Shown: positions 6,460 to 13,272 of the stretch, piece by piece
Layout of the letters: every line of letters begins with the position of its first letter
Numbering within the stretch: the first letter of the stretch is position 1
NCBI GenBank assembly: GCA_012511315.1
Contig: JAAZGI010000033.1
Span: 1-14,189 of the forward strand
Length of the DNA: 14,189 bases
Source: Clostridium sp.
GTDB lineage: Bacteria; Bacillota; Clostridia; Clostridiales; Clostridiaceae
Direction: 5' to 3'
Position numbers and translations under genes: made by a program
Notes under the pieces: model-generated
The model's input: the letters and a program-made list of their open reading frames with translations, nothing else
Told to the model about the DNA's origin: nothing
The model's database searches: none

Positions 6460-7848
6460 ATGAGCGATATTTTAATTACTTTATTAATTCTTGTAATCTT
6501 TGCAGCATTACTGGGCAGCTTGTTCATGTTGAAGAAGCAGAACAAATCCTTTACTTTCCGGGTAGTAGGCGCATTGGTTATTGGTCTGATTTTCGGAGCT
6601 GCTTTGCAGGCGGTTTTAGGCTATGACAGTGCCGTTGTGAATTCAGCCATGGACTGGATTGCCCTGGTGGGTTCGGGATACGTTCGATTACTGCGGATGA
6701 TTGTTATGCCGCTGATCTTTATCTCAATCCTTTATGCATTTATCACACAGCGGTCTCAAAATCTTGGGAAATTAACGGGACGAGTTCTGGCTGTATTAAT
6801 GGGAACGGTAGCAATTTCTGCTCTTATTGGAGCGCTAACAACAGCAGCCTTTGGGTTAACAGCTGAAGGACTTCAAGTTGGACAGGCGGAAGCCGCTCGT
6901 GGTACAGGGTTAGAAGAAACTTTAGCGAACTTTACCCAAACACCGATTCAGCAGCAAATTATGGAAATTATTCCAACCAATCCTTTTGCAGCTTTGGGCG
7001 GACAAGGTTCCAACGCAACCTTATCGGTTGTATTCTTTGCAACGATCCTTGCCATTGCAGCAATTCAAATTCGTAAATTCAAGCCGGAATCGGCTAAAGT
7101 ATTTGAAGACTTAGTGGTTTCTCTCCATGATGTGATCATGCGTTTAGTAAACCTAGTGATGCGCTTTACCCCGTATGGTATTTTAGCTTTAATGACCAGG
7201 GTAGCTGCAACTTCTAACGTATCAGATATTTTGCGGCTCTTAAAGTTTATTGTCGCCTCCTACGTGGCCATTGCAATCATGTTTGCCGTTCATCTTTTGA
7301 TTTTGCTCCTGTTTGGACTGAATCCTTTAACTTTTGTTAAGAAGTCAATGGATGCCTTGATCTTTGGATTCACATCCAGATCCTCAGCCGGTACGCTACC
7401 AATGACAATTAAGGTTCAAAAGGAACGAATGGGTGTCCCAGAGGGAACCGCAAACTTAGCAGGAACCCTTGGTACATCCATTGGACAAAATGGTTGTGCT
7501 GGAATATACCCAGCTATGCTTGCAGTCATGATTGCTCCAACCATGGGAATTAACCCATTGGATCCAATCTTTTTAGTTCGACTCATTGTGGTCACTACAT
7601 TTGCCTCCTTTGGTATTGCTGGTGTAGGTGGCGGTGCTACTTTTGCTGCATTGGTTGTTCTTTCAGCCATGGGCTTCCCAGTTGGGTTGGCAGGTCTCTT
7701 AATTGCCATTGAACCGCTTATTGACATGGCGCGGACTAGTCTTAACGTATCTGACTCCATTCTAGCTGGAGTGGTAGCAGCTAAGTCTATGAACGAACTG
7801 GATCTTGAAGAATATAACAATCCAGTGATAACTGACGCTAGTTTGTAG
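6460..7848 (+). CDS. tcyP: L-cystine symporter, TcyP-type (dicarboxylate/amino acid:cation symporter family)
   Basis: Membrane carrier of the DAACS/glutamate-transporter fold. It is close in plan and wording to Bacillus TcyP, which imports L-cystine by cation symport. An N-terminal helix is followed by a long hydrophobic body with GSGYVRLLRMIVMPLIF. FTSRSSAGTLP (from residue 304) is the re-entrant serine-rich hairpin region, followed by IGQNGCAGIYPAM (Asn about 344), GIAGVGGGATFAALVVLS and IEPLIDMARTSLNVS. 462 residues, near the usual 463. The start is ATG 6460, 5 bases after TGGAGG (6449–6454). An ATG at 6448 overlaps that ribosome binding site and is unlikely. No terminator is seen before the selenoprotein gene 81 bases downstream, so the two are probably co-transcribed. 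Substrate preference (cystine rather than another amino acid) is inferred from similarity. Confidence 0.9.
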   Translation: MSDILITLLILVIFAALLGSLFMLKKQNKSFTFRVVGALVIGLIFGAALQAVLGYDSAVVNSAMDWIALVGSGYVRLLRMIVMPLIFISILYAFITQRSQNLGKLTGRVLAVLMGTVAISALIGALTTAAFGLTAEGLQVGQAEAARGTGLEETLANFTQTPIQQQIMEIIPTNPFAALGGQGSNATLSVVFFATILAIAAIQIRKFKPESAKVFEDLVVSLHDVIMRLVNLVMRFTPYGILALMTRVAATSNVSDILRLLKFIVASYVAIAIMFAVHLLILLLFGLNPLTFVKKSMDALIFGFTSRSSAGTLPMTIKVQKERMGVPEGTANLAGTLGTSIGQNGCAGIYPAMLAVMIAPTMGINPLDPIFLVRLIVVTTFASFGIAGVGGGATFAALVVLSAMGFPVGLAGLLIAIEPLIDMARTSLNVSDSILAGVVAAKSMNELDLEEYNNPVITDASL

Positions 7849-7929
7849 GGAATAAATGAGCAAATTAGGGTATTCTAAAAAGAAGAAAACTAAATTGATT
7901 TCAAAAAATCTTTCGACAAGGAGAGAGAA

Positions 7930-8217
7930 ATGGATATAAAAATTGATGACAAAGCAGTAAAGCTTATTAAAAAACAAAACTTTGAAGATGTTCATGTCTA
8001 TGTGGAAGGTTGTTCTAGTTGAGGCCCTTCCGAACCACAACCATTAGTTTTAATGGGACAACCAAAACAAGATATTGAGAGCTTTGAAGTACATAAAGTG
8101 GATGGGATTAACGTATACGTACGTCATGATGTCCAGGCGGGTCGCGATGGCATCCAAATCAAATACTCCAAATTTCTATTCAAGGAAAACATCATTGTGG
8201 ATGGAATCATTTACTAA
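7930..8217 (+). CDS. HesB-like (IscA-fold) selenoprotein, TGA at 8020–8022 read as selenocysteine
   Basis: A 95-codon frame from ATG 7930 to TAA 8215–8217, interrupted only by TGA at codon 31. The start has AAGGAG (7918–7923) 6 bases upstream. The product begins MDIKIDDKAVKLIKKQNF, has the redox-type motif VEGC-SSU-GPS (Cys28, Sec31), and continues across the TGA with ordinary protein sequence (FEVHKVDGINVYVRHDV … IQIKYSKFLF). Size, the N-terminal helix before a Cys-rich turn and the VDGI-VYV strand resemble the small HesB-like (seleno)protein family known from anaerobic Firmicutes, in which Sec or Cys occupies this turn. A perfect 6-bp hairpin with a G-starting loop lies 18 bases after the TGA, as expected for a bacterial SECIS element. 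It follows tcyP closely and is ended by a terminator. Biochemical role unknown; thiol/selenol redox or metal handling is inferred. A plain pseudogene is unlikely, given the single TGA, the hairpin and the good ribosome binding site. Confidence 0.85.
8041..8056 (+). promoter_or_regulatory. bacterial SECIS hairpin of the HesB-like gene
   Basis: CCATTA (8041–8046), loop GTTT, TAATGG (8051–8056): a perfect 6-bp stem. The loop starts with G at 8047, 25 bases past the TGA. Both the G early in the loop and the distance fit the known bSECIS rule. It lies within the coding sequence. Confidence 0.75.
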
Positions 8218-8236
8218 GTTGATGGGTTCCATCAAC
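8218..8236 (+). repeat. hairpin directly after the HesB-like stop codon
   Basis: GTTGATGG (8218–8225), loop GTT, CCATCAAC (8229–8236): a perfect 8-bp inverted repeat starting on the base after TAA, with no T-run. It may protect the 3' end or slow ribosomes at the stop; inference only. Confidence 0.7.
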
Positions 8237-8252
8237 TAGATTCTAAAAGGCG

Positions 8253-8287
8253 AGAAGGCACTGTTTATGAGTGCCTTCTTATTTTTC
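8253..8287 (+). terminator. Rho-independent terminator after the HesB-like gene
   Basis: AGAAGGCACT (8253–8262), loop GTTTATG, AGTGCCTTCT (8270–8279), then TATTTTTC. A perfect 10-bp stem that closes the tcyP–selenoprotein unit. Confidence 0.9.
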
Positions 8288-8288
8288 A

Positions 8289-8348
8289 GTTGATTTTAGT
8301 TAATGTTGGTTGATTTCAGTTAACCTTGGTTGATTTTAGTTATTTTTC
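8289..8348 (+). repeat. three 20-bp tandem repeats, array A
   Basis: Units at 8289–8308, 8309–8328 and 8329–8348 all start GTTGATTT(T/C)AGTTA and diverge in the last few bases. The array starts right after the terminator T-run. No coding sense. Confidence 0.8.
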
Positions 8349-8513
8349 AGGTGATAAAGAAAGTCAGTGTCTTTAAGGAATAAGCCCTAGTTTAAACTAA
8401 CAAGCTCTATTATAAATGCCGATTTTGAACTAGGAATTTATAGATTGCAGTTTAAGCTTTAATTAGTGAGATTGGGTTGGTAATAGCACCCCTTTGTTTG
8501 TATTGCTTAGATT
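8349..8513. other. gene-free spacer between two repeat arrays
   Basis: No supportable gene on either strand. It contains a long-range inverted repeat, CCTAGTT (8386–8392) and AACTAGG (8428–8434), of unknown meaning. Confidence 0.35.
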
Positions 8514-8592
8514 GAAGGATTGAACTGAGCTTGAAGAATTGAATCATAGTCTGAAGAATTGAAACTAAGTCTTAAATATTGAGGTTTTGGAT
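8514..8592 (+). repeat. about four 20-bp tandem repeats, array B
   Basis: GAAGGATTGAACTGAGCTT (8514–8532), GAAGAATTGAATCATAGTCT (8533–8552), GAAGAATTGAAACTAAGTCT (8553–8572) and a decayed unit (8573–8592). The sequence differs from array A but has the same 20-bp period. Confidence 0.75.
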
Positions 8593-8676
8593 AATAAGTT
8601 AGCTAAATAAATCATAAAACGCCTAGAGAAGGTGAAATCAAAGACCAGCGCTTATTAAGGTGTTTTAAAGTTAGTG

Positions 8677-8705
8677 TTGGCAAGCACTGTCCCGTGTGAT
8701 ACAAT
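8677..8705 (+). promoter_or_regulatory. rpsB operon promoter
   Basis: TTGGCA (8677–8682), a 17-base spacer and TACAAT (8700–8705) with the TG of an extended -10 at 8697–8698. A strong promoter for the rpsB–glutaredoxin–tsf unit; predicted start near 8712. Confidence 0.82.
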
Positions 8706-8727
8706 AGTATGGTATAAAAAATACACA

Positions 8728-8782
8728 CATCTACCTTTTTTGAATGCTGGTGCAGAAATGTTCAATTTAAATATGGTAGATG
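8728..8782 (+). promoter_or_regulatory. structured 5' leader of rpsB, possible S2 autoregulatory site
   Basis: CATCTACC (8728–8735) pairs perfectly with GGTAGATG (8775–8782). Inside it TTGAA (8740–8744) pairs with TTCAA (8761–8765) around a loop with TGCTGGTGCA. The outer stem ends 12 bases before the AGGAGG (8795–8800) of rpsB. Many ribosomal protein operons are controlled through such leaders; no named Rfam family is claimed. Confidence 0.5.
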
Positions 8783-8807
8783 GAGGTAAAAACCAGGAGG
8801 AAATATT

Positions 8808-9569
8808 ATGTCAGTAATTTCAATGAAACAGCTCTTAGAAGCGGGTGTCCACTTCGGACATCAGACCAGAAGATGGAACCCTAAGATGGCTCCTTATATC
8901 TTCACAGAACGTAACGGAATCTACATCATCGATCTTCAGAAGACCGTAAAAATGATGGATGACGCTTACAACTTTGTTCGGGAAAATGCAGCCAACGGAA
9001 AGGATATCCTATTTGTAGGAACCAAGAAGCAGGCTCAAGAATCCATTCAGGAAGAAGCCGAACGCGCAGGCATGCACTTTGTCAATAACAGATGGCTCGG
9101 TGGTATGCTAACAAACTTTAAGACCATTAAGTCCAGAGTTAGACGTCTTGAAGATCTTCATGACATGGAAGACGATGGAACCATGGATGTTCTACCTAAG
9201 AAAGAAGTTGCAGCTCTTATGCATGAAATGGATAAGCTGGAGAGAAACTTAGGCGGAATCCGTAACCTTGATGTTGAAAACTTAGGAGCAATGTTTGTTG
9301 TTGACCCTAAAAAAGAACGCATTGCCATCGCTGAAGCTCGTTCCTTAGGAATTCCGATTGTAGCTATTGTAGATACAAATTGTGATCCAGACGAGATCGA
9401 CTACATCATTCCTGGAAATGACGACGCCATTCGTGCCGTTAAGCTCATTGCAGGAAAGCTTGGAGATGCCGTTATTGAAGGCAGACAGGGCGAACAGATG
9501 GAAGATGTTGCTTCTGAAAAAGAAGAAGCAACTGAAGAAGTCGAAGCAGCTCAGACAACAGAAGCTTAG
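8808..9569 (+). CDS. rpsB: 30S ribosomal protein S2
   Basis: Component of the small ribosomal subunit, needed for S1/mRNA docking at the platform. Diagnostic segments are [27 protein letters not shown] (first 32 residues), [54 protein letters not shown] and [12 protein letters not shown]. 253 residues, with an acidic low-complexity tail rich in Glu and Ala ([11 protein letters not shown]), common in Firmicutes S2. Start: ATG 7 bases after AGGAGG (8795–8800). Ends in TAG and is followed by a hairpin that may partly terminate before the glutaredoxin-like gene and tsf. Normally rpsB and tsf are direct neighbours; here a selenoprotein gene sits between them. Confidence 0.99.
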   Translation: MSVISMKQLLEAGVHFGHQTRRWNPKMAPYIFTERNGIYIIDLQKTVKMMDDAYNFVRENAANGKDILFVGTKKQAQESIQEEAERAGMHFVNNRWLGGMLTNFKTIKSRVRRLEDLHDMEDDGTMDVLPKKEVAALMHEMDKLERNLGGIRNLDVENLGAMFVVDPKKERIAIAEARSLGIPIVAIVDTNCDPDEIDYIIPGNDDAIRAVKLIAGKLGDAVIEGRQGEQMEDVASEKEEATEEVEAAQTTEA

Positions 9570-9580
9570 TTAAGTAAATT

Positions 9581-9616
9581 AAGGGTGGATGGGTTTCCCA
9601 TTGCCCTTTTATTTTG
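9581..9616 (+). terminator. hairpin with T-rich tail between rpsB and the glutaredoxin gene
   Basis: AAGGG…ATGGG (9581–9593), loop TTT, CCCAT…CCCTT (9597–9608), with a small internal irregularity, then TTATTTTG. Probably a partial terminator that lowers transcription of the two downstream genes relative to rpsB. Confidence 0.65.
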
Positions 9617-9647
9617 AAACTTTCAATCTGACTTAAGTGAGGTAGAA

Positions 9648-9923
9648 ATGAAAAATACAAAACAAATCGTCGTATTCGGATCAAAACTTTGACCAGGATG
9701 TGAGATCGTCAAAGAACAGCTCAATGAAGCAGGTATTCGTTATATCTATGCTTCCATTACAGATAGCTTATCGAATCTAAAAGTATTTATGGATTATCGG
9801 GAAAGCTTGCCTGTATTTGATTCCATTAAGGAACGGGGCTCCATCGGAATTCCTTTTATTGTAGTTAATAAGGGTGAACGATATTTCTTTGAAGATGACT
9901 TCAATCTGGATGATTTGAAATAA
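9648..9923 (+). CDS. glutaredoxin-like selenoprotein, TGA at 9690–9692 read as selenocysteine
   Basis: A 91-codon frame from ATG 9648 (GAGGT 5 bases upstream) to TAA 9921–9923 with a single in-frame TGA at codon 15. The N-terminal strand KQIVVFGSKL leads into Sec15-Pro-Gly-Cys18, exactly where glutaredoxin-like proteins carry the C-x-x-C redox motif. The rest is a typical small thioredoxin fold: helix (EIVKEQLNEAGI), strand (YIYASITDS), a helix containing MDYRESLPVFD, then GSIGIPFIVVNKGERYFF with the cis-Pro loop (GIP). It resembles the glutaredoxin-related family of anaerobic Firmicutes, whose usual form has Cys at the Sec position. Expected cytoplasmic thiol/selenol oxidoreductase. It sits in one transcription unit between rpsB and tsf, an unusual place. 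A weak hairpin follows the TGA. Substrate unknown. Confidence 0.88.
9701..9723 (+). promoter_or_regulatory. weak SECIS candidate of the glutaredoxin-like gene
   Basis: TGAG (9701–9704) pairs with CTCA (9720–9723); inside, GT (9708–9709) can pair with AC (9716–9717) around CAAAGA. The position after the TGA is right, but the helix is short and irregular, so this is weaker than the HesB-like hairpin. Confidence 0.35.
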
Positions 9924-9994
9924 ACGTGGGAAACTACGTAATTTAAGACGATAAAAATGAAACAAGAATAACCTAAAACAGGGAGGATTAACTT

Positions 9995-10909
9995 ATGATC
10001 ACTGCAAAAATGGTAAAAGAATTAAGAGATAAGACTGGTGCGGGTATGATGGATTCCAAGAAGGCTTTAGTTGAAGCTGACGGAAACATTGACCGCGCTA
10101 CGGAAATATTAAGAGAAAAAGGACTTGCTTCGGCAGCTAAGAAGTCTGGTCGTATTGCAGCGGAAGGTGTTGTCGCAACTTATGTTTCTGACGACATGAA
10201 GAAGGCTGGTATGATTGAGTTCAACTGTGAAACAGACTTTGTTTCCATGAACGAAGATTTCAAGGCAATGGCTGATGACTTTGCAAAGCTTGCATCTGAA
10301 ACAGAAGCAGCTGACATCGAAGCATTCAAAAACGAAGAGTATAAGGGCATGACCGTTGGTAAAGCAATCACAGAATTGGTTGCTAAAATCGGCGAAAACA
10401 TGGACTTAAGACGGTTCGTAAAATTTGAAGCTACTGATGGAGTCGTTTCTAGCTATGTTCACATGGGTGGAAAGATTCGTGTTTTAGTTGCACGTAAATC
10501 TGAAAATGCTAACGAAGTAGTTCAAAGAGTTGCAAGAGACGTTGCGATGCACGTTGCTGCAACAAATCCTCCTTTCCTATCAAAAGACATGGTAGACCAG
10601 GATACACTGGAAAAAGAAAAAGAAATCTACCGCGTTCAAGCTAAAAACGAAGGCAAACCAGACAATATCGTTGAAAAGATGGTAATGGGACGCATCAATA
10701 AATACTTTAAGGAAGCTGTTCTACTAGAGCAACCTTTTGTTAAGGATCCAGACATGTCTGTGAGCAAGTATATTGATGGCGAAGCTAAAAACCTAGGCGC
10801 TATGGAAGTTGTTGAATTTGTTCGCTATGAAAAGGGCGAAGGAATTGAAAAGAAATCTGAAGATTTCGCAGCTGAAGTTGCAGCTCAGATGAAGCCTCAG
10901 AGTAAATGA
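9995..10909 (+). CDS. tsf: elongation factor Ts (EF-Ts), possibly extended past TGA to 10975
   Basis: Guanine-nucleotide exchange factor that recycles EF-Tu·GDP. The N-terminal UBA-like domain contains [19 protein letters not shown] (residues 7–25). The family motif ETDFV (79–83) contacts EF-Tu, followed by the dimerisation domain and [14 protein letters not shown]. 304 residues to the TGA at 10907–10909, a normal clostridial length. Start: ATG after GGGAGG (about 9981–9986). The oddity is the end: this is the only TGA stop among the genes here, and the frame stays open for 22 further sense codons (beginning SADPLAWLKEQG) to TAA 10973–10975, with a strong hairpin right after the TGA. A Sec-containing tail is possible; the safe call is termination at TGA. 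A solid terminator follows at 11009–11050. Confidence 0.97.
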   Translation: MITAKMVKELRDKTGAGMMDSKKALVEADGNIDRATEILREKGLASAAKKSGRIAAEGVVATYVSDDMKKAGMIEFNCETDFVSMNEDFKAMADDFAKLASETEAADIEAFKNEEYKGMTVGKAITELVAKIGENMDLRRFVKFEATDGVVSSYVHMGGKIRVLVARKSENANEVVQRVARDVAMHVAATNPPFLSKDMVDQDTLEKEKEIYRVQAKNEGKPDNIVEKMVMGRINKYFKEAVLLEQPFVKDPDMSVSKYIDGEAKNLGAMEVVEFVRYEKGEGIEKKSEDFAAEVAAQMKPQSK

Positions 10910-10975
10910 TCTGCCGATCCTTTAGCTTGGCTTAAGGAGCAAGGTTTAGAAAATAAACCGACAGAAATAAAATAA
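10910..10975 (+). other. candidate read-through/selenocysteine extension of EF-Ts
   Basis: In frame with tsf after TGA 10907–10909: 21 codons with protein-like content (SADPLAWLKEQG then an acidic/Lys-rich end), closed by TAA (10973–10975), with two more TAA triplets within the next 10 bases. It has no start codon or ribosome binding site of its own, so it makes sense only as read-through. It could equally be plain 3' untranslated sequence. Confidence 0.4.
10918..10938 (+). promoter_or_regulatory. hairpin after the tsf TGA, possible SECIS
   Basis: TCCTT pairs with AAGGA and AGC with GCT, separated by one U·U mismatch: eight pairs around a UUG loop (10927–10929), about 8 bases after the TGA. 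It has no T-run, so it is not a terminator. The distance suits a SECIS, but the G is not clearly among the first two loop bases unless the top pairs open. Confidence 0.4.
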
Positions 10976-11008
10976 AGTAACCCGAATGGGAACATAATTT
11001 AATGAATA

Positions 11009-11050
11009 CGGGGTGCATTAGCGAAAGACGCTGTTGCACCCCGTTTTTAA
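11009..11050 (+). terminator. strong Rho-independent terminator after tsf
   Basis: CGGGGTGCA (11009–11017) pairs with TGCACCCCG (11035–11043), with a second inner stem AGCG/CGCT (11020–11023 with 11029–11032) around AAAGA, then TTTTTAA. Ends the rpsB–tsf unit. Confidence 0.93.
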
Positions 11051-11116
11051 ATGGAGAACTTAGATTGGTTGGAATTAGTGGCCTTGAGAAGAAGCCTTTT
11101 GAACAATCAAGGATAA

Positions 11117-11899
<783 letters not shown>

Positions 11900-11943
11900 A
11901 AAAACGATAAAATTTTAAATTTAAATTGGAGGTATTTTTAACA

Positions 11944-12498
11944 ATGATTAACGACATTAACAAAACAGCAAAAGAGAAAATGGGTAAGAGTATGGACAAC
12001 CTGCACGCAGAACTGGACACCCTAAAGGCTGGACGAGCCAACCCACGTATGCTGGATCGCATTGAAGTGGAATACTATGGGTCCATGGTTCCTTTAAATC
12101 AAGTTGGTAACATCTCTGTTCCTGAGGCGAGAATGATGGTTATTACACCTTGGGAAAAACCCATGCTGAAAAACATTGAACGGGCAATCTTAAAATCAGA
12201 CTTGGGGATCAATCCAGTCAATGATGGAAAAGCGATTCGCCTAGTAATTGCTGAACTAACGGAAGAAACCCGTAAAAACATCGTGAAACAGGTTAAAAAA
12301 TATGGAGAAGATTCCAAGATTGCCATTCGCTCCATTCGCCGTGATGCCAATGATAAGATTAAGGCATTAAAAGATGAAGGCGTTCCAGAGGATGATGTGA
12401 AGCGCGGTGAAGAGGATATTCAAAAACTAACAGATCAGTATATCGCTAACATTGATAAGGCAGTTGAAGAAAAAGAAGAGGAAGTAATGACCATCTAG
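11944..12498 (+). CDS. frr: ribosome recycling factor
   Basis: Splits post-termination ribosomes together with EF-G. 184 residues, against about 185 in the family. It shows the long three-helix-bundle pattern with LKAGRANPRMLDRIEVEYYGSM (tRNA-mimic tip region), ISVPEARMMVITPWEK, SDLGINPVNDGKAIRL, LTEETRKNIVKQVKKYGEDSKIAIRSIRRDAND, and an acidic C-terminus. The start is ATG 11944 after TGGAGG (11927–11932); the 11-base spacing is on the long side. A TTG at 11926 is in frame but overlaps the ribosome binding site. 44 bases after pyrH. Its TAG stop forms part of the TAGGAGG that starts translation of uppS, which implies coupled translation. Confidence 0.98.
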   Translation: MINDINKTAKEKMGKSMDNLHAELDTLKAGRANPRMLDRIEVEYYGSMVPLNQVGNISVPEARMMVITPWEKPMLKNIERAILKSDLGINPVNDGKAIRLVIAELTEETRKNIVKQVKKYGEDSKIAIRSIRRDANDKIKALKDEGVPEDDVKRGEEDIQKLTDQYIANIDKAVEEKEEEVMTI

Positions 12499-12510
12499 GA
12501 GGAAACCACT

Positions 12511-13272
12511 GTGTCAGGAATGAAAACAAACAAACCAGGTCAGACTGTGGAACTGGATATGAATCGAATCCCTCAGCATATTGGAATTATTATGGATGGC
12601 AATGGACGCTGGGCCAAAGCCCGAATGCTCCCACGATCCATGGGACATAAAGCTGGCGTGGAAACCATTCGAAGCATTGTCAAGGAGTCGAATCGCCTGG
12701 GCGTTAAGTATCTGACACTGTATGCTTTTTCTACGGAAAACTGGAAACGGCCTCAAACGGAAGTCAGCTTTTTAATGGATCTGTTGGTGCGCTATTTGAA
12801 AAGTGAATTCAAGGAACTCAATGAAAACAATGTAATCATTGATTTTATTGGTGATATTGAGGAGCTACCTAAGGTTTGCTATGACGAATTAGTTTCGGCT
12901 CATGAAAGAACCAAGAATAACACTGGCGTGCACATGTATTTAGCCTTAAATTATGGTGGTCAGCGCGAGGTTATTCGTGCCATTAAGAAAGCCTATAAAG
13001 ACGTTGAAGCTGGTAATCTAACGATAGAAGACCTGGATGAGAAAGGGTTTTCCGCTTATCTTTATGCAGGCGACATTCCAGAACCAGATTTAATTATTCG
13101 ACCCTCAGGGGAATACCGGTTATCGAACTTTATGCTTTATCAATCAGCCTATGCGGAGTTTTGGTTTTCCGATATTTTCTGGCCCGATTTTAAACCAAAA
13201 GATTTAAGACAAGCCATTTTTGATATTCAGCAGCGGGACCGACGATTTGGAGGAGTTAAAACAGATGGATAG
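12511..13272 (+). CDS. uppS: isoprenyl (undecaprenyl) diphosphate synthase
   Basis: Cis-prenyltransferase that adds isopentenyl diphosphate units to farnesyl diphosphate to make the undecaprenyl carrier for peptidoglycan and other wall polymers. Peripheral membrane, cytoplasmic face. HIGIIMDGNGRWAK contains the catalytic Asp29. MGHKAGVETIR, YAFSTENWKRP and LALNYGGQREVI follow, then RPSGEYRLSNFMLYQSAYAEFWF near the C-terminus (most homologues read RTSGE; the Pro is a mild variation), and DIQQRDRRFGG. 253 residues. The start is GTG 12511, 8 bases after AGGAGG (12497–12502); an ATG at 12520 is closer than ideal. Its 3' end overlaps cdsA by 8 bases. Confidence 0.97.
   Translation: MSGMKTNKPGQTVELDMNRIPQHIGIIMDGNGRWAKARMLPRSMGHKAGVETIRSIVKESNRLGVKYLTLYAFSTENWKRPQTEVSFLMDLLVRYLKSEFKELNENNVIIDFIGDIEELPKVCYDELVSAHERTKNNTGVHMYLALNYGGQREVIRAIKKAYKDVEAGNLTIEDLDEKGFSAYLYAGDIPEPDLIIRPSGEYRLSNFMLYQSAYAEFWFSDIFWPDFKPKDLRQAIFDIQQRDRRFGGVKTDG

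Noticed and set aside
7416..7820. Minus-strand open frame of 134 codons inside tcyP.
   Set aside because: Lies wholly antisense to a clearly identified membrane transporter, with low-complexity serine/proline/alanine-rich product and no family motif.
7856..7939. A 27-codon basic mini-frame (MSKLGYSKKKK…) between tcyP and the HesB-like gene, overlapping the latter's start.
   Set aside because: Weak ribosome binding site, very short, lysine-rich by A-richness, and its end overlaps the well-supported start at 7930. Kept only as a remote possibility of a leader peptide.
7762..8040. Minus-strand open frame of 92 codons across the end of tcyP and the start of the HesB-like gene.
   Set aside because: Antisense shadow of two + strand genes; its composition looks like reverse-complemented coding sequence and it has no own signals.
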